Below, in pieces: positions 11,637 through 20,259 of a stretch of 64,000 nt of DNA; the first letter of the stretch is position 1; the number at the start of each line of letters is the position of its first letter. Under the pieces are notes generated by a model that saw nothing but the letters and a program-made list of their open reading frames with translations, searched no databases and was not told where the DNA came from. Source of the DNA: Pelagibacterium luteolum (GTDB lineage: Bacteria > Pseudomonadota > Alphaproteobacteria > Rhizobiales > Devosiaceae); NCBI RefSeq assembly GCF_900100665.1, contig NZ_FNCS01000004.1:1-64000 (forward strand), in the 5' to 3' direction. The position numbers and the translations under genes were made by a program.

Positions 11637-12062
11637 ATGCTCTATCCGACATATCTGCGCCGCAGCGATCCCTTCGCGCTGATGCGCTCCATGATGCGCG
11701 ATCTCGACCGCGGCTTCTGGCCCCCGTCCCGCGCGGCGTTCCCGGCGGTGAATGTGTGGCAAGGCTCTGAGGCCGTTGCCCTCACCGCTGAACTTCCCGG
11801 CATCGAACCGGGCGACATTGAAATTTCGGTCAAGGACAACGTCCTGACGCTGTCGGGCGAACGCAAGGTGCCCGAGGTTCCCGAAGGTGCGCGCTGGCAC
11901 CGCAACGAACGCGGTTATGGCAAGTTTTCCCGCGCTATCCGCCTGCCATTCACGGCTTCGGATGACAAGGCCGAGGCGAGGGTGACGAACGGCGTATTGC
12001 GGATCGTCATTTCCCAGCCCGAGGAAACGAGGAAGAAGAAAATCGAGATCAAAGCGGCCTGA
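11637..12062 (+). CDS. small heat shock protein, Hsp20/alpha-crystallin family (first copy)
   Basis: A 141-residue Hsp20. After a short N-terminal arm (about 1-40), the alpha-crystallin domain is visible: VNVWQGSEAVALTAELPGI, IEISVKDNVLTLSGER and the end ATNGVLRI-like VTNGVLRIVI. The ATG follows an AGGAGG site by 6 bases. It is an ATP-independent holdase that keeps denatured proteins ready for ClpK disaggregation. It is the first of three tandem hsp20 genes spaced by 14 and 20 bases, so they form one operon with psiE and the M48 protease. Confidence 0.92.
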   Translation: MLYPTYLRRSDPFALMRSMMRDLDRGFWPPSRAAFPAVNVWQGSEAVALTAELPGIEPGDIEISVKDNVLTLSGERKVPEVPEGARWHRNERGYGKFSRAIRLPFTASDDKAEARVTNGVLRIVISQPEETRKKKIEIKAA

Positions 12063-12076
12063 GAGGAGCTGGAACG

Positions 12077-12475
12077 ATGAGCACCGACATCACGCAGGTC
12101 ACCGAAAAGACGCCGACCGACACGCCCGAGACCATCGGTGGCGGCCGCATTTACCGCCCGCTGACCGATATCGTCGAAACCGATCAGGGTGTCTCCATGA
12201 TGCTCGAAATGCCTGGGGTCGCCGCCGATGCGGTCGAAATCACGCTTGAAAACCGCGTGCTGACGATCCGCGGCAAGGTTAAGCCGGTGCGGCCAGAAAA
12301 CCTGGAACTGGCCTATGATGAATATGGCGAGGACGATTTCGAGCGTGCCTTCACGCTTTGGGACGATTTCGGCCCCGACAGGATCGAAGCCGAAATGCGT
12401 GGAGGCGTCCTCGATTTGACGCTCCCCCGAGCCCCTGAGTCGCAGCCGAAAAGGATCGCCGTCAAGGGCGCCTGA
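12077..12475 (+). CDS. small heat shock protein, Hsp20 family (second copy)
   Basis: A 132-residue Hsp20 with the alpha-crystallin domain from about residue 30 (DIVETDQGVSMMLEMPGVAADAVEITLENRVLTIRG) to the C-terminal MRGGVLDLTLPR. The N-terminal arm is short and acidic-polar (STDITQVTEKTPTDTPE), unlike the other two copies, so the paralogues probably form mixed oligomers with different substrate preferences; this is inference. It starts 14 bases after the first copy with an AGGAG-type site. Confidence 0.92.
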   Translation: MSTDITQVTEKTPTDTPETIGGGRIYRPLTDIVETDQGVSMMLEMPGVAADAVEITLENRVLTIRGKVKPVRPENLELAYDEYGEDDFERAFTLWDDFGPDRIEAEMRGGVLDLTLPRAPESQPKRIAVKGA

Positions 12476-12495
12476 AAACCGAAGGAGACCACATC

Positions 12496-12987
12496 ATGCA
12501 GATCAAAGACCTCATTCCCTGGGCTCGCAAGGACGGCACGCCAGATGCCAAGAGCGTCGAAGACAACCCGATAGCGACACTCCAGCGCGAAATGAACCAT
12601 GTGTTCGAGAACTTCTGGAACCGGGTCGGTCATTTCGAATGGCCCTTTGGCAGCGGCGAGGCGAAATCCGACGTGGTAGAGACAGACAAGGCGATCGAAG
12701 TGTCGATCGAGCTGCCGGGCATGGAGATGAAGGACATCGAGGTAACGGTCAACGATGACATGTTGACTGTGAAGGGGGAGAGGAAGATCGAGCGCCAGGA
12801 GGAGAAAAAGGGATACTACCTCTCCGAGCGCAGCTACGGCGCGATCTACCGGACAATTCCGCTCCCGCCCGGTGTGGATGGCGAAAAGGCGCAAGCATCT
12901 TTCAAGAACGGGGTTCTGACGATCAAGCTGCCCCAGACTCCCGAGGCGCAGGCCAAGGTCAAGCGCATCGAAGTCAAGAACGGCTGA
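12496..12987 (+). CDS. small heat shock protein, Hsp20 family (third copy)
   Basis: A 163-residue Hsp20, the longest of the three. It has an N-terminal arm with aromatic clusters (VFENFWNRVGHFEWPFG), then the alpha-crystallin domain (DVVETDKAIEVSIELPGMEMKDIEVTVNDDMLTVKGER), a Tyr-rich loop (KGYYLSERSYGAIYRTIPLP) and FKNGVLTIKLP, followed by a basic C-terminus. This organisation matches the shsp20 that accompanies clpK in heat-resistance loci. It follows a GAAGGAGACC ribosome binding site. Confidence 0.93.
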   Translation: MQIKDLIPWARKDGTPDAKSVEDNPIATLQREMNHVFENFWNRVGHFEWPFGSGEAKSDVVETDKAIEVSIELPGMEMKDIEVTVNDDMLTVKGERKIERQEEKKGYYLSERSYGAIYRTIPLPPGVDGEKAQASFKNGVLTIKLPQTPEAQAKVKRIEVKNG

Positions 12988-13102
12988 TTTGCCACATGGG
13001 GTGTCGCCGGCTTGCGGCGTCCCCTTCGCTCCGTGCGATATCGCACCGTCTGGCAAAGCCCCGGGGAGCTTGTCTCTCCAGGGCGGCTCTCGAGAGGCAA
13101 TC

Positions 13103-13582
13103 ATGAAAGACTGGCAGCGATCTGGGCTGACCCGTGAACAATGGTCGGCGATGACGCTCTACGAGAAGTTCGAGCAAGTTGTCATCCTCGTCCTCAGCGT
13201 CATCATTGCGGCGGTCGTGGTGGCGTCGGTCTGGGCGCTGATGCGCGAAGTCGTGAACCGCTTGCTTCTGGGGGCGTTCGAAACTCTCGACTACGCCACC
13301 TTCCAGGTGGTGTTCGGCATGATCTTCACCGTGGTGATCGCGCTCGAGTTCAAGCGCTCCCTTCTTGTTGCGACCGAGCGCAGCTTCGGGATCCTCCAGG
13401 TCCGCACGATCGTGCTGATCGCGCTCCTCGCCATCGCGCGCAAATTCATCATCCTGGACCTCGGCGAGACGGAATCATCCAAGATTGCCGCACTCGCGGG
13501 CGCGGCGCTTGCGCTCGGCGCTGTCCACTGGCTGGTGCGCGATCAGGACCGGCGTGAACTCGGAGGCCACGAGACGCGATGA
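13103..13582 (+). CDS. psiE: PsiE-family membrane protein
   Basis: A 159-residue protein with four hydrophobic segments (VVILVLSVIIAAVVVASVWAL, TFQVVFGMIFTVVIALEF, TIVLIALLAIARKFIIL, and the last near IAALAGAALALGAVHWLV). The pattern ERSFGILQVRTIVLIALLAIARKFIILD matches the phosphate-starvation-inducible PsiE family, a regular member of transmissible stress-tolerance loci. Function is not established. The ATG at 13103 with GAGAGG upstream is preferred over a longer in-frame start. Its stop overlaps the start of the M48 protease by 4 bases. Confidence 0.85.
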   Translation: MKDWQRSGLTREQWSAMTLYEKFEQVVILVLSVIIAAVVVASVWALMREVVNRLLLGAFETLDYATFQVVFGMIFTVVIALEFKRSLLVATERSFGILQVRTIVLIALLAIARKFIILDLGETESSKIAALAGAALALGAVHWLVRDQDRRELGGHETR

Positions 13583-14523
13583 CCGCGGCCTCCGCCAGCC
13601 ACCGCCTGCTCAATTTCGTGCAATCGGCGCTGCTGCTCGGGCTCATGGCCGCGATCGCCTGGATCGCGGTGACAGCGATCGTCGGACCCGAGACCGGTCT
13701 CCTCATGGCGCTCGCGATGGTCGGGGGTCTCCTGTTTGCGCCCGCGCTGCCACGCCGGCTCCTCCTCTCGGCCTATCAGGCGCAGCGGCTCACCGGTCGT
13801 GATGCCCCCGGTCTCGTCGCGGCCCTGGCCGAACTCGCCCGCAGGGCCGGGCTGCAGCGCGCGCCGGCGCTTTATCGCGTGCCGAGCCGGCTGCCGAACG
13901 CCTTCGCCCTGGGCAGCCCCGAGGACAGCGCCATCTGCGTCACCGACGGTCTGCTCAACCTGCTCGACGGCCGAGAACTCGCCGCGGTTCTGGCGCATGA
14001 GATCGGGCATATCGCCAACCGCGACCTGTGGATCATGAGCCTCGCAGACATGATGTCGCGCCTCGTCTCGCTGGCAAGCTGGCTCGGACAGTTGCTTCTA
14101 CTCCTCAACCTGCCTCTGGTCCTGGCAGGCATGGTCCATGTGCCTTGGCATGTCGTGATTCTCCTTGTCTTCGCGCCCACCCTCATGACGCTGGTCCAAC
14201 TCGGCCTTTCGCGGACGCGCGAGTACGACGCCGACCGCGCCGCCGCAGAGCTGACCGGCGATCCGGAGGGGCTCGTGCGCGCGCTCGTCAAGCTCGAACG
14301 CCGGGTCGGTCGGTTCTGGGAGGAGATCCTTCTGCCCGGCCGCCGCATTCCGGAGCCCTCGTTGCTCAGGACGCATCCCCCGACCGAAAGACGAATCCGC
14401 CGCCTCCGGGACCTGGTCACAGGTCGCACGACCCCGATCCCCGCCCTTGTCGGCTACCCGACCGCAAGGATACTGCTGGGAGGGACACCGCCTCGGTTCC
14501 ATTGCCTTGGGCTCTACTGGTAG
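13579..14523 (+). CDS. M48-family (HtpX-like) zinc metalloprotease
   Basis: A 314-residue membrane protease. Two N-terminal transmembrane helices (about 14-55) precede the M48 domain, which has a VLAHEIGHIANRD zinc motif at about 138-150. A further hydrophobic pair (about 170-210) and a REYDADRAAAELTG segment follow, carrying the third zinc ligand. HtpX-like proteases act on damaged membrane proteins in heat and envelope stress. The start overlaps psiE (ATGA), so translation is coupled. It closes the rightward operon of the island. Confidence 0.88.
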   Translation: MTAASASHRLLNFVQSALLLGLMAAIAWIAVTAIVGPETGLLMALAMVGGLLFAPALPRRLLLSAYQAQRLTGRDAPGLVAALAELARRAGLQRAPALYRVPSRLPNAFALGSPEDSAICVTDGLLNLLDGRELAAVLAHEIGHIANRDLWIMSLADMMSRLVSLASWLGQLLLLLNLPLVLAGMVHVPWHVVILLVFAPTLMTLVQLGLSRTREYDADRAAAELTGDPEGLVRALVKLERRVGRFWEEILLPGRRIPEPSLLRTHPPTERRIRRLRDLVTGRTTPIPALVGYPTARILLGGTPPRFHCLGLYW

Positions 14524-14671
14524 GCCTGCAGGGAAGCTGGATCGCCCAAGAGAACGACGACCTGTCAGAAGGCAGGTCTGCCAGAGATGGGGTGGATGCC
14601 GCTCTCCCCTGACGGCATCGCGATGTGCCAAACTCGTGGTGTCGAAGCACAAGCTGAAGGAGAGGGCATCC

Positions 14672-15698
14672 ATGGGAGAAGTTACCATCATCGGCGTCGA
14701 TGGCAAAGAACGTGTTCCAGGTTCATGGGGCCGCTGCGGACGGATCCGTCGTCTATCGCAAGAAGTTGTCGCGGCCGCAATTTGCGCGGTTCATGGCGGA
14801 CCAGCCGCCGTGCCTGGTGGCGATGGAGGCCTGCGCCAGCGCGCACCATTGGGCGCGGGAAATGGCCCGGCACGGGCATGAGGTCCGGCTGATCGCGCCC
14901 CATTACGTCAAGCCGTTCCTCAAACGGCAGAAGAATGACGCGGCGGATGCGGAAGCGATCGTCGAGGCGGCCCTGCGGCCGACCATGCGTTTCGTCGAAC
15001 CGAAATCCGCCGACCAGCAGGCGCGAGCCGTCGCATTCCGCACGCGCGAACAGCTTGTGAAGCAGCGCACCGAGGCCGTGAACGCCCTGCGGTCGCATCT
15101 CTACGAATTCGGCCATATCGCCCCGGAGGGGATCGGCTACCTGCCACGCCTCGCCAAGGTCGTCGTTGATCTCAGCACCGATTTGCCCGAGCTGGCCCGG
15201 GACATCTGCCGCATGCTCCTTGACCAGATCGCCCAGCTCACCGGGCGGATCGATGCGCTGAAGGCCCGGATCGCGGCAATATCGCAGGAAGCGGATCTGC
15301 CGCGCCAGCTGCAGACGATGCCGGGCGTGGGTCCGATCACTGCACTCGCGGTCGAGACCTTCGCTCCGCCGATGGAGCAGTTCAGGCGTGGGCGGGACTT
15401 CGCCGCCTGGCTCGGCCTGGTGCCGCGCCAACACTCCAGCGGTGGCAAGCAGAAGCTCGGGAAGACCTCGAAGATGGGGCAACGCGACATCCGGCGATTG
15501 CTGGTGATCGGGGCGACCGCCGTAATCCGCTGGGCCGCGCGTCGCGGTGCGCCGAAAGGGTCGTGGCTGGCGCGGATGCTGGAACGCAAACCGATCCCGG
15601 TCGTGGCCGTGGCACTGGCGAACAAGATGGCGCGGGGCATCTGGGCGATGCTGACGCGCGGTGAAAGCTATCGTGGTCCGGTGCTGATCGGCGCCTGA
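14672..15698 (+). pseudogene. IS110/IS1111 transposase, frameshifted near its N-terminus
   Basis: Translation from the ATG at 14672 gives MGEVTIIGVD, the usual start of this family, whose Asp is the first catalytic residue of the RuvC-like DEDD domain. The next codons then run out of frame; the family continuation (AKNVFQVHG) resumes from the ATG at 14700 in another frame and extends 332 residues to 15698. The gap is explained by loss of two bases near 14700. The rest looks intact: RQKNDAADAEAI in the DEDD domain and GVGPITALAVETF plus KQKLGKTSKMGQRDIRRLLV in the C-terminal Tnp20 domain. A product starting at 14700 would lack the first catalytic Asp, so the copy is probably inactive unless frameshifting restores it. 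Confidence 0.75.
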
Positions 15699-15945
15699 TA
15701 CGGCGTCGAAGGGGCATCGGGCCACCGAGTTGTGAGGAAGGCATGATCTGAATGGGCAAATGATCGACATGATCCGGGTCGGGAAAACCAGAAACCTTCT
15801 CCGAGCCTCGAGCTCGCTCTTGGAGATGTGGCCCCGCTCCGCGCATCACCATCCCGGCCAGCGGCGCCAATCAGCCGCACGAACAGGCCTGACAAAAGAC
15901 CGCACTCGATCACATGTCCAGAAGATCAGAAATTCCTTGCAAACC
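15699..15945 (+). ncRNA. right-end noncoding region of the IS110 element, expected site of a guide RNA
   Basis: About 247 bases between the transposase stop and the right subterminal repeat contain no credible gene. IS110-family elements encode a guide (bridge/seek) RNA in a noncoding end, and in the IS1111 branch this is the end downstream of the transposase. I infer the RNA from position only; no structure was computed. Confidence 0.35.
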
Positions 15946-16160
15946 GAGCGGCATCCACAAAAGAAGGTTGGATATCAGGCCCCTCCCCTCCGGCAGGTGG
16001 CACCACGATGCCTGCCGGGCCGAAGCCGACGAAACAGAGAACTACATCTACGCTATAGCCCTCCAAGACGATACCTAGAAACAGAATCTAACACGCGGAA
16101 ATCGTCAATCGGCGTGACATACGGTCTAGATGACTCCTCCGAGAGTTGATAGATTTGCTT

Positions 16161-16281
16161 CACGAGGTCTCCCCTCGCATACGCGCTGTAGTAACTGCGG
16201 CGTAAGAGCTAATGTCTGCACATATCGTGCGCGCCATATCGACAATGCGACACATGGCGTGATTGGAAGGGAGACCTCGTG
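16161..16281 (+). ncRNA. putative retron ncRNA (msr-msd) bounded by perfect a1/a2 repeats
   Basis: CACGAGGTCTCCC at 16161-16173 (a1) is the exact reverse complement of GGGAGACCTCGTG at 16269-16281 (a2), enclosing 95 bases immediately upstream of a retron-type reverse transcriptase. Inside, CGCGCCAT (16230-16237) pairs with ATGGCGTG (16254-16261), one wobble included, giving a good msd hairpin candidate. Shorter hairpin potential around 16181-16203 could be msr. Position, strand and paired ends are as expected for a retron. The branching G and the reverse-transcription stop cannot be assigned by eye. Confidence 0.75.
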
Positions 16282-17856
16282 CCGCCGTCCTTTTTTGGTA
16301 TCCCCGTCGTTCGGGTCGCAATTCCTCCCGAACTGGCTAGTGAGGCGGCGCTTCTTACCTATTTGGGCGTGTCGGCTAAAGAACTGAAAAAGATCTGGTG
16401 GTTTCGTGGTCGCATGTACCACCAATTTGAGATCGCCAAGGGGAACGGCAAGTCCAGAATCATCAATGCGCCCGACAAGCGCCTCAAATACCTTCAGCGG
16501 AAGATCGCGGCGCTGCTTGGCCAGCTCTATCGCGTCCGGAATCCGGTCCATGGTTTTGTCGCTGGAAAATCCGTGAAGACCAATGCGTTAGCGCATCTGC
16601 GCAAGCGCTTTGTGCTCAACATCGACCTGAAGGATTTCTTTCCCTCGATCACCGAAAATCGGATCATCGGCGTCCTCGAATCACTTGGCATCGACAGTCG
16701 GGTGGCAAGCATCATTGGCCGACTGTGCTGTCACAACTCTCACTTACCGCAAGGCGCGCCCACGAGTCCCGTCCTCTCCAACATGATCTGCTTTCGTTTA
16801 GATAAGGAGCTACTCGCCTTCGCGAAGGCGTCGCGATGTATCTATACGCGCTACGCGGACGACATCACGCTTTCGAGCCACCAGCCAATGACGGCGCTGT
16901 TCGAGGCGGTCCCACCCTCGGGACATTTCGCCCCCGATCTGCTTGCACCAGCTTTCCGCAATATCATCGTTACCAACGGATTTGCGATAAACCCCCACAA
17001 AGCACACTATGCCGACCGGCACTCGCGTCGAACAGTTACGGGGCTTAAGATTAACGAGCTTCTCAATGTTGATCGCCGCTATGTCCGGAATATTCGTGCA
17101 GCACTCTATTCAGTGGAGACTCTGGGAAAGAAAACTGCGCAGAAGAAATTTGAGAGCAATCATGGCGGCACATCCGATCTAGGTAAACATCTTGAGGGAA
17201 AAATCATTTGGCTCCGACACATCCGGGGCCAATCTGACCCTGTATTTCGATCGATCGCGGTTCGATTCAACGCTAGTTTCACGGAGCGTAAGATCGAGGT
17301 GACACCGACTGCGGCTGAGGTCCGCGACAGAGCTGTATGGGTTGTCGAGCATTTCGAGGGCGAAATGGCGCAGGGAAGCGCCTTCTTCCTCAAGGATGTC
17401 GGCTTAGTCACTGCTGCCCATTGCGTCGCGGGCGTGGAAGAAGTCGAGGTCTACCATCCGAGCAAGCCGTCTAACGCCTTCAAAGCGAAAGTACTCAAGC
17501 GCGACGAGCCTCGTGACCTTGCTATTCTCGAACATGCAATCCCGCCTACCGAGTATTTCGAACTTGAGCAGTCGAACCATTCCGTCGTGGTCGGTGAAGG
17601 GCTGGTTGCTGTCGGATATCCAAGCTTTGGCCCAGGCGACAGGCTAAATGTCCGGGACGGGAAGGTGAGTTCGCTGCCTGTCAAACATGGTGTCAAGCTG
17701 ATCGAGGTGACACAGAAGCTGTCGCAAGGAATGTCCGGCGGCCCTCTCCTCGACCATAAGGATGCGGTAGCGGGAATCATTCATAAAGGTGGCCCAAGTG
17801 AAGGTCGGGACTTCGCTATCCAGATTGAGATGCTGAACGATTGGCTCGCCGAATAA
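16279..17856 (+). CDS. retron reverse transcriptase fused to a trypsin-like serine protease
   Basis: A 525-residue two-domain protein. The RT domain (about 15-320) has the first catalytic Asp in NIDLKDFF (D116), PQGAPTSPVLSN (157-168) and YADD (192-195). It also has the two retron-specific motifs, NALAH (NAxxH, 102-106) and VTG (253-255). A C-terminal trypsin/HtrA-like domain (about 345-525) has His381 in LVTAAHC, Asp413 in RDLAILE and Ser486 in QGMSGGPLL, a complete triad. There is no signal peptide, so it acts in the cytoplasm. The start is GTG at 16279, 6 bases after a GGAAGGGAG site; the frame upstream has no ATG, GTG or TTG before its stop. The RT would make msDNA from the adjacent ncRNA, and the protease is the likely effector released or activated on phage infection; that role is inference. 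Base composition is lower in GC than the flanking islands. Confidence 0.9.
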   Translation: MPPSFFGIPVVRVAIPPELASEAALLTYLGVSAKELKKIWWFRGRMYHQFEIAKGNGKSRIINAPDKRLKYLQRKIAALLGQLYRVRNPVHGFVAGKSVKTNALAHLRKRFVLNIDLKDFFPSITENRIIGVLESLGIDSRVASIIGRLCCHNSHLPQGAPTSPVLSNMICFRLDKELLAFAKASRCIYTRYADDITLSSHQPMTALFEAVPPSGHFAPDLLAPAFRNIIVTNGFAINPHKAHYADRHSRRTVTGLKINELLNVDRRYVRNIRAALYSVETLGKKTAQKKFESNHGGTSDLGKHLEGKIIWLRHIRGQSDPVFRSIAVRFNASFTERKIEVTPTAAEVRDRAVWVVEHFEGEMAQGSAFFLKDVGLVTAAHCVAGVEEVEVYHPSKPSNAFKAKVLKRDEPRDLAILEHAIPPTEYFELEQSNHSVVVGEGLVAVGYPSFGPGDRLNVRDGKVSSLPVKHGVKLIEVTQKLSQGMSGGPLLDHKDAVAGIIHKGGPSEGRDFAIQIEMLNDWLAE

Positions 17857-17964
17857 CTTCGAGGATGGACAAGGGGAAGACGTTCGATGCTCACCACCGA
17901 TACGGTGTGTGTTTAATATTCACAGGCAGGGAGGCATCCGATAGTCTTCGTTGTGGGGGGAACG

Positions 17965-20259
17965 ATGCACCTACATTCCTATCGATTAAGAAATTTTCGG
18001 CGACTTCGGGACGTGCATGTCGAGCTTGCGTCCGACATCTCCATTTTTGTTGGGGCGAATAATAGCGGAAAAACCTCCGCGACGCAGGCGATGCAGATGT
18101 TTCTCGCGGGCGGTAAAGATGCTTTCTCACTGTACGATTTTAGCTCGCACGCTTGGCCGCTGCTTGATGAGATCGGCGAACGAGAGGCCGAGGTCAGCGA
18201 GGCTGAGTTTCCAACCATCTCGCTCGATCTTTGGTTCGAGGTGGGAGCCGAAGACCTTTATCTCGTAATCCCCATTCTGCCTTCGACCGCTTGGGCCGGG
18301 ACGCTTGTGGGCATACGCGTCGAACTCGCGCCCAAAAACATCACCGAATTGATCCAGCGGTACCACACCGCTCGCGACGATGGCCGGGCGAAAGCGGCGG
18401 CGCTGGTCGGTGGCGCGGGCGATTATGTGCCTTGGCCAAAATCGCTATCGGCTTACCTGCTTAAAGAACTGAGGCACGAGTATGAGCTGCGATACTACGT
18501 CCTCGACCACACACAATTTGATGCGAAATTTCAGGCAGTGGAAGGGTATCATCCGCTGCCGTTGGGTAATGAGCCGGGCGGCAATGCTGTACTAAAATCT
18601 CTCATCAAGGTCGATTTTCTGAATGCGCAGCGGCACCTCGCGGACCCATCAACTGCTTCCGGTGGAGGCCGTTCGGAAGATTTGTCGAAGCGTCTGAGCC
18701 GCTTCTATCAACGAAATCTCGATCAACGCCAGGACGACCATCAGGCACTCAAAGCGCTGTTCGAGTCTGAGGTGGGCCTCGACAAGCATCTCGCGGAAGT
18801 TTTCAAAGGCACGTTGGAGCGGTTGGGACGTTTAGGTTATCCCGGCCTAAATAATCCAAGGCTCGAAATCAAATCGGCCCTGAACCCCGCGTCCATCATG
18901 ACGCAGGATGCACGCGTTCACTACATTGTGGGCGAAGCCGCGCAGACGATCATGCTGCCCGACACCTACAATGGGCTCGGCTTCAAAAACCTGATCTATA
19001 TGGTGGTCGAGGTGCTCGATCTTCAGGAGCGCTGGAAAGCCGAAGAGGAGAAGCGTGCGCCTCTCCATCTCATATTCATCGAGGAGCCGGAAGCACACCT
19101 TCACGCCCAACTCCAGCAGGTTTTCATTCGGAACATCCTCGACTTATTGGTCATTCCGGGCGAGGCTGGAGGATCGTTCGCCACACAAGCGGTTATTACG
19201 ACGCACTCGCCGCACATCCTCTACGAGCGCGGCTTTCAGCCGATCCGCTACTTCCGGCGTGATCTGGTCGGAAACGATCAAGTCACTGAAGTGCTCAACC
19301 TCTCCGCATTCTATGCGCAGGAAACCGAACACCGCGATTTCCTGCAACGGTATCTGAAACTCACCCACTGCGATTTGTTCTTCTCTGACGCCGCTGTGCT
19401 GGTGGAGGGCAATGTCGAGCGACTGCTGCTCCCGATCATGATATCAAAGGCGGCGACATCGTTACGATCCTCCTGCATCTGCATTCTGGAGGTCGGCGGT
19501 GCCTTCGGCCACAAATTCAAATCGCTGATTGAATTCCTCGGGATCGTCACACTGATTATCACCGACGTGGACAGCGTTATCTTGTTGCCTGCTGATCATG
19601 ACGGCGATGATGACGACGATGACGAGCTTGAAATCGAAGTCGAGGCCCTTGAGGTGGACGCTGCCAACAACTTCGATGAATTACTCGGTGGGGATGCTCC
19701 GGCCGCACAAGTTGGCGATGTCGCCGACCTAGCGCCCGCCCGTCGTTACGGAAAAAAATGCCTGCCCGGTGTAGTCGGGGCAGTTACGTCCAACCAGACC
19801 CTCGTAAAATGGCTTCCGGCCAAGCTGTCGATAGACGATCTCTTCGCGGCAACGGAGCCAGAGAAAGAAACCCCGGCGGATGTGACGCCCCGTGTCCGCG
19901 TGACGTATCAGACGCCCGTTCCAATCGCATGGAATGGTCAGAACGTGGAGCTGGCTGGTCGGACTTTGGAAGAAGCCTTCGGGCTGGAAAACGCCGAGTG
20001 GTGCCAGAGTGCGGAGCAGAGGAAATTGGGGCTACGCCTACGCGGGGCGCTGGCGGACCCGGCAGCGTTGGCGACCGGGCTTCACAAAAGGGTCAGCGGC
20101 GATAAGTTCGACAAGACCAAGTTTGCGCTTGGAGTGCTTACGGCTCGACCGGAAGAGTGGCAGGTTCCGAAGTACATCCGTGATGGTCTGATTTGGCTTA
20201 AGGCGCAGGTCGATCTCGAAGTTGAGGCCGAAATGGAAGGTGGTGTGGTCGGTGAGTAG
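17965..20259 (+). CDS. gajA: GajA-like OLD-family ATPase-TOPRIM endonuclease (Gabija)
   Basis: About 764 residues. An N-terminal SMC-like ATPase begins SYRLRNFRRLRDV and has Walker A GANNSGKTS (30-38), Walker B LIFIEEPEAHLHA (about 370) and the H-loop TTHSPHILYE. A C-terminal TOPRIM nuclease has the catalytic Glu in VLVEGNVERLLLP (about 478) and the acidic pair in LIITDVDSV (about 533). These are the features of class 2 OLD nucleases such as GajA. It is longer than the ~580-residue founding member; part of the excess is a very acidic stretch (HDGDDDDDDELEIEVEALEVD) directly after the TOPRIM acidic motif. The next gene is a UvrD-like helicase overlapping by 8 bases, as in Gabija. ATG 17965 follows a G-rich site; a GTG at 17953 is possible. 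Confidence 0.85.
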   Translation: MHLHSYRLRNFRRLRDVHVELASDISIFVGANNSGKTSATQAMQMFLAGGKDAFSLYDFSSHAWPLLDEIGEREAEVSEAEFPTISLDLWFEVGAEDLYLVIPILPSTAWAGTLVGIRVELAPKNITELIQRYHTARDDGRAKAAALVGGAGDYVPWPKSLSAYLLKELRHEYELRYYVLDHTQFDAKFQAVEGYHPLPLGNEPGGNAVLKSLIKVDFLNAQRHLADPSTASGGGRSEDLSKRLSRFYQRNLDQRQDDHQALKALFESEVGLDKHLAEVFKGTLERLGRLGYPGLNNPRLEIKSALNPASIMTQDARVHYIVGEAAQTIMLPDTYNGLGFKNLIYMVVEVLDLQERWKAEEEKRAPLHLIFIEEPEAHLHAQLQQVFIRNILDLLVIPGEAGGSFATQAVITTHSPHILYERGFQPIRYFRRDLVGNDQVTEVLNLSAFYAQETEHRDFLQRYLKLTHCDLFFSDAAVLVEGNVERLLLPIMISKAATSLRSSCICILEVGGAFGHKFKSLIEFLGIVTLIITDVDSVILLPADHDGDDDDDDELEIEVEALEVDAANNFDELLGGDAPAAQVGDVADLAPARRYGKKCLPGVVGAVTSNQTLVKWLPAKLSIDDLFAATEPEKETPADVTPRVRVTYQTPVPIAWNGQNVELAGRTLEEAFGLENAEWCQSAEQRKLGLRLRGALADPAALATGLHKRVSGDKFDKTKFALGVLTARPEEWQVPKYIRDGLIWLKAQVDLEVEAEMEGGVVGE

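Larger units (their letters stand above)
14592..15958 (+). mobile_element. IS110-family element, IS1111-type, with 13-bp subterminal inverted repeats
   Basis: GTGGATGCCGCTC at 14592-14604 is the exact reverse complement of GAGCGGCATCCAC at 15946-15958, and the pair flanks a DEDD transposase. Subterminal inverted repeats of this size are characteristic of the IS1111 branch of IS110 elements. The true tips lie some bases outside the repeats and are not defined here. The element separates the heat-resistance island from the retron/Gabija block. Confidence 0.75.

Noticed and set aside
14688..15770. A 360-codon frame antisense to the IS110 transposase
   Set aside because: The plus strand carries the recognisable DEDD transposase; the antisense frame has no motifs.
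16161..16281. The a1/a2 inverted repeat read as an insertion-sequence end or terminator
   Set aside because: It lies directly upstream of a retron-type RT on the same strand, encloses ~95 structured bases and has no T run, so the retron ncRNA reading explains it better.
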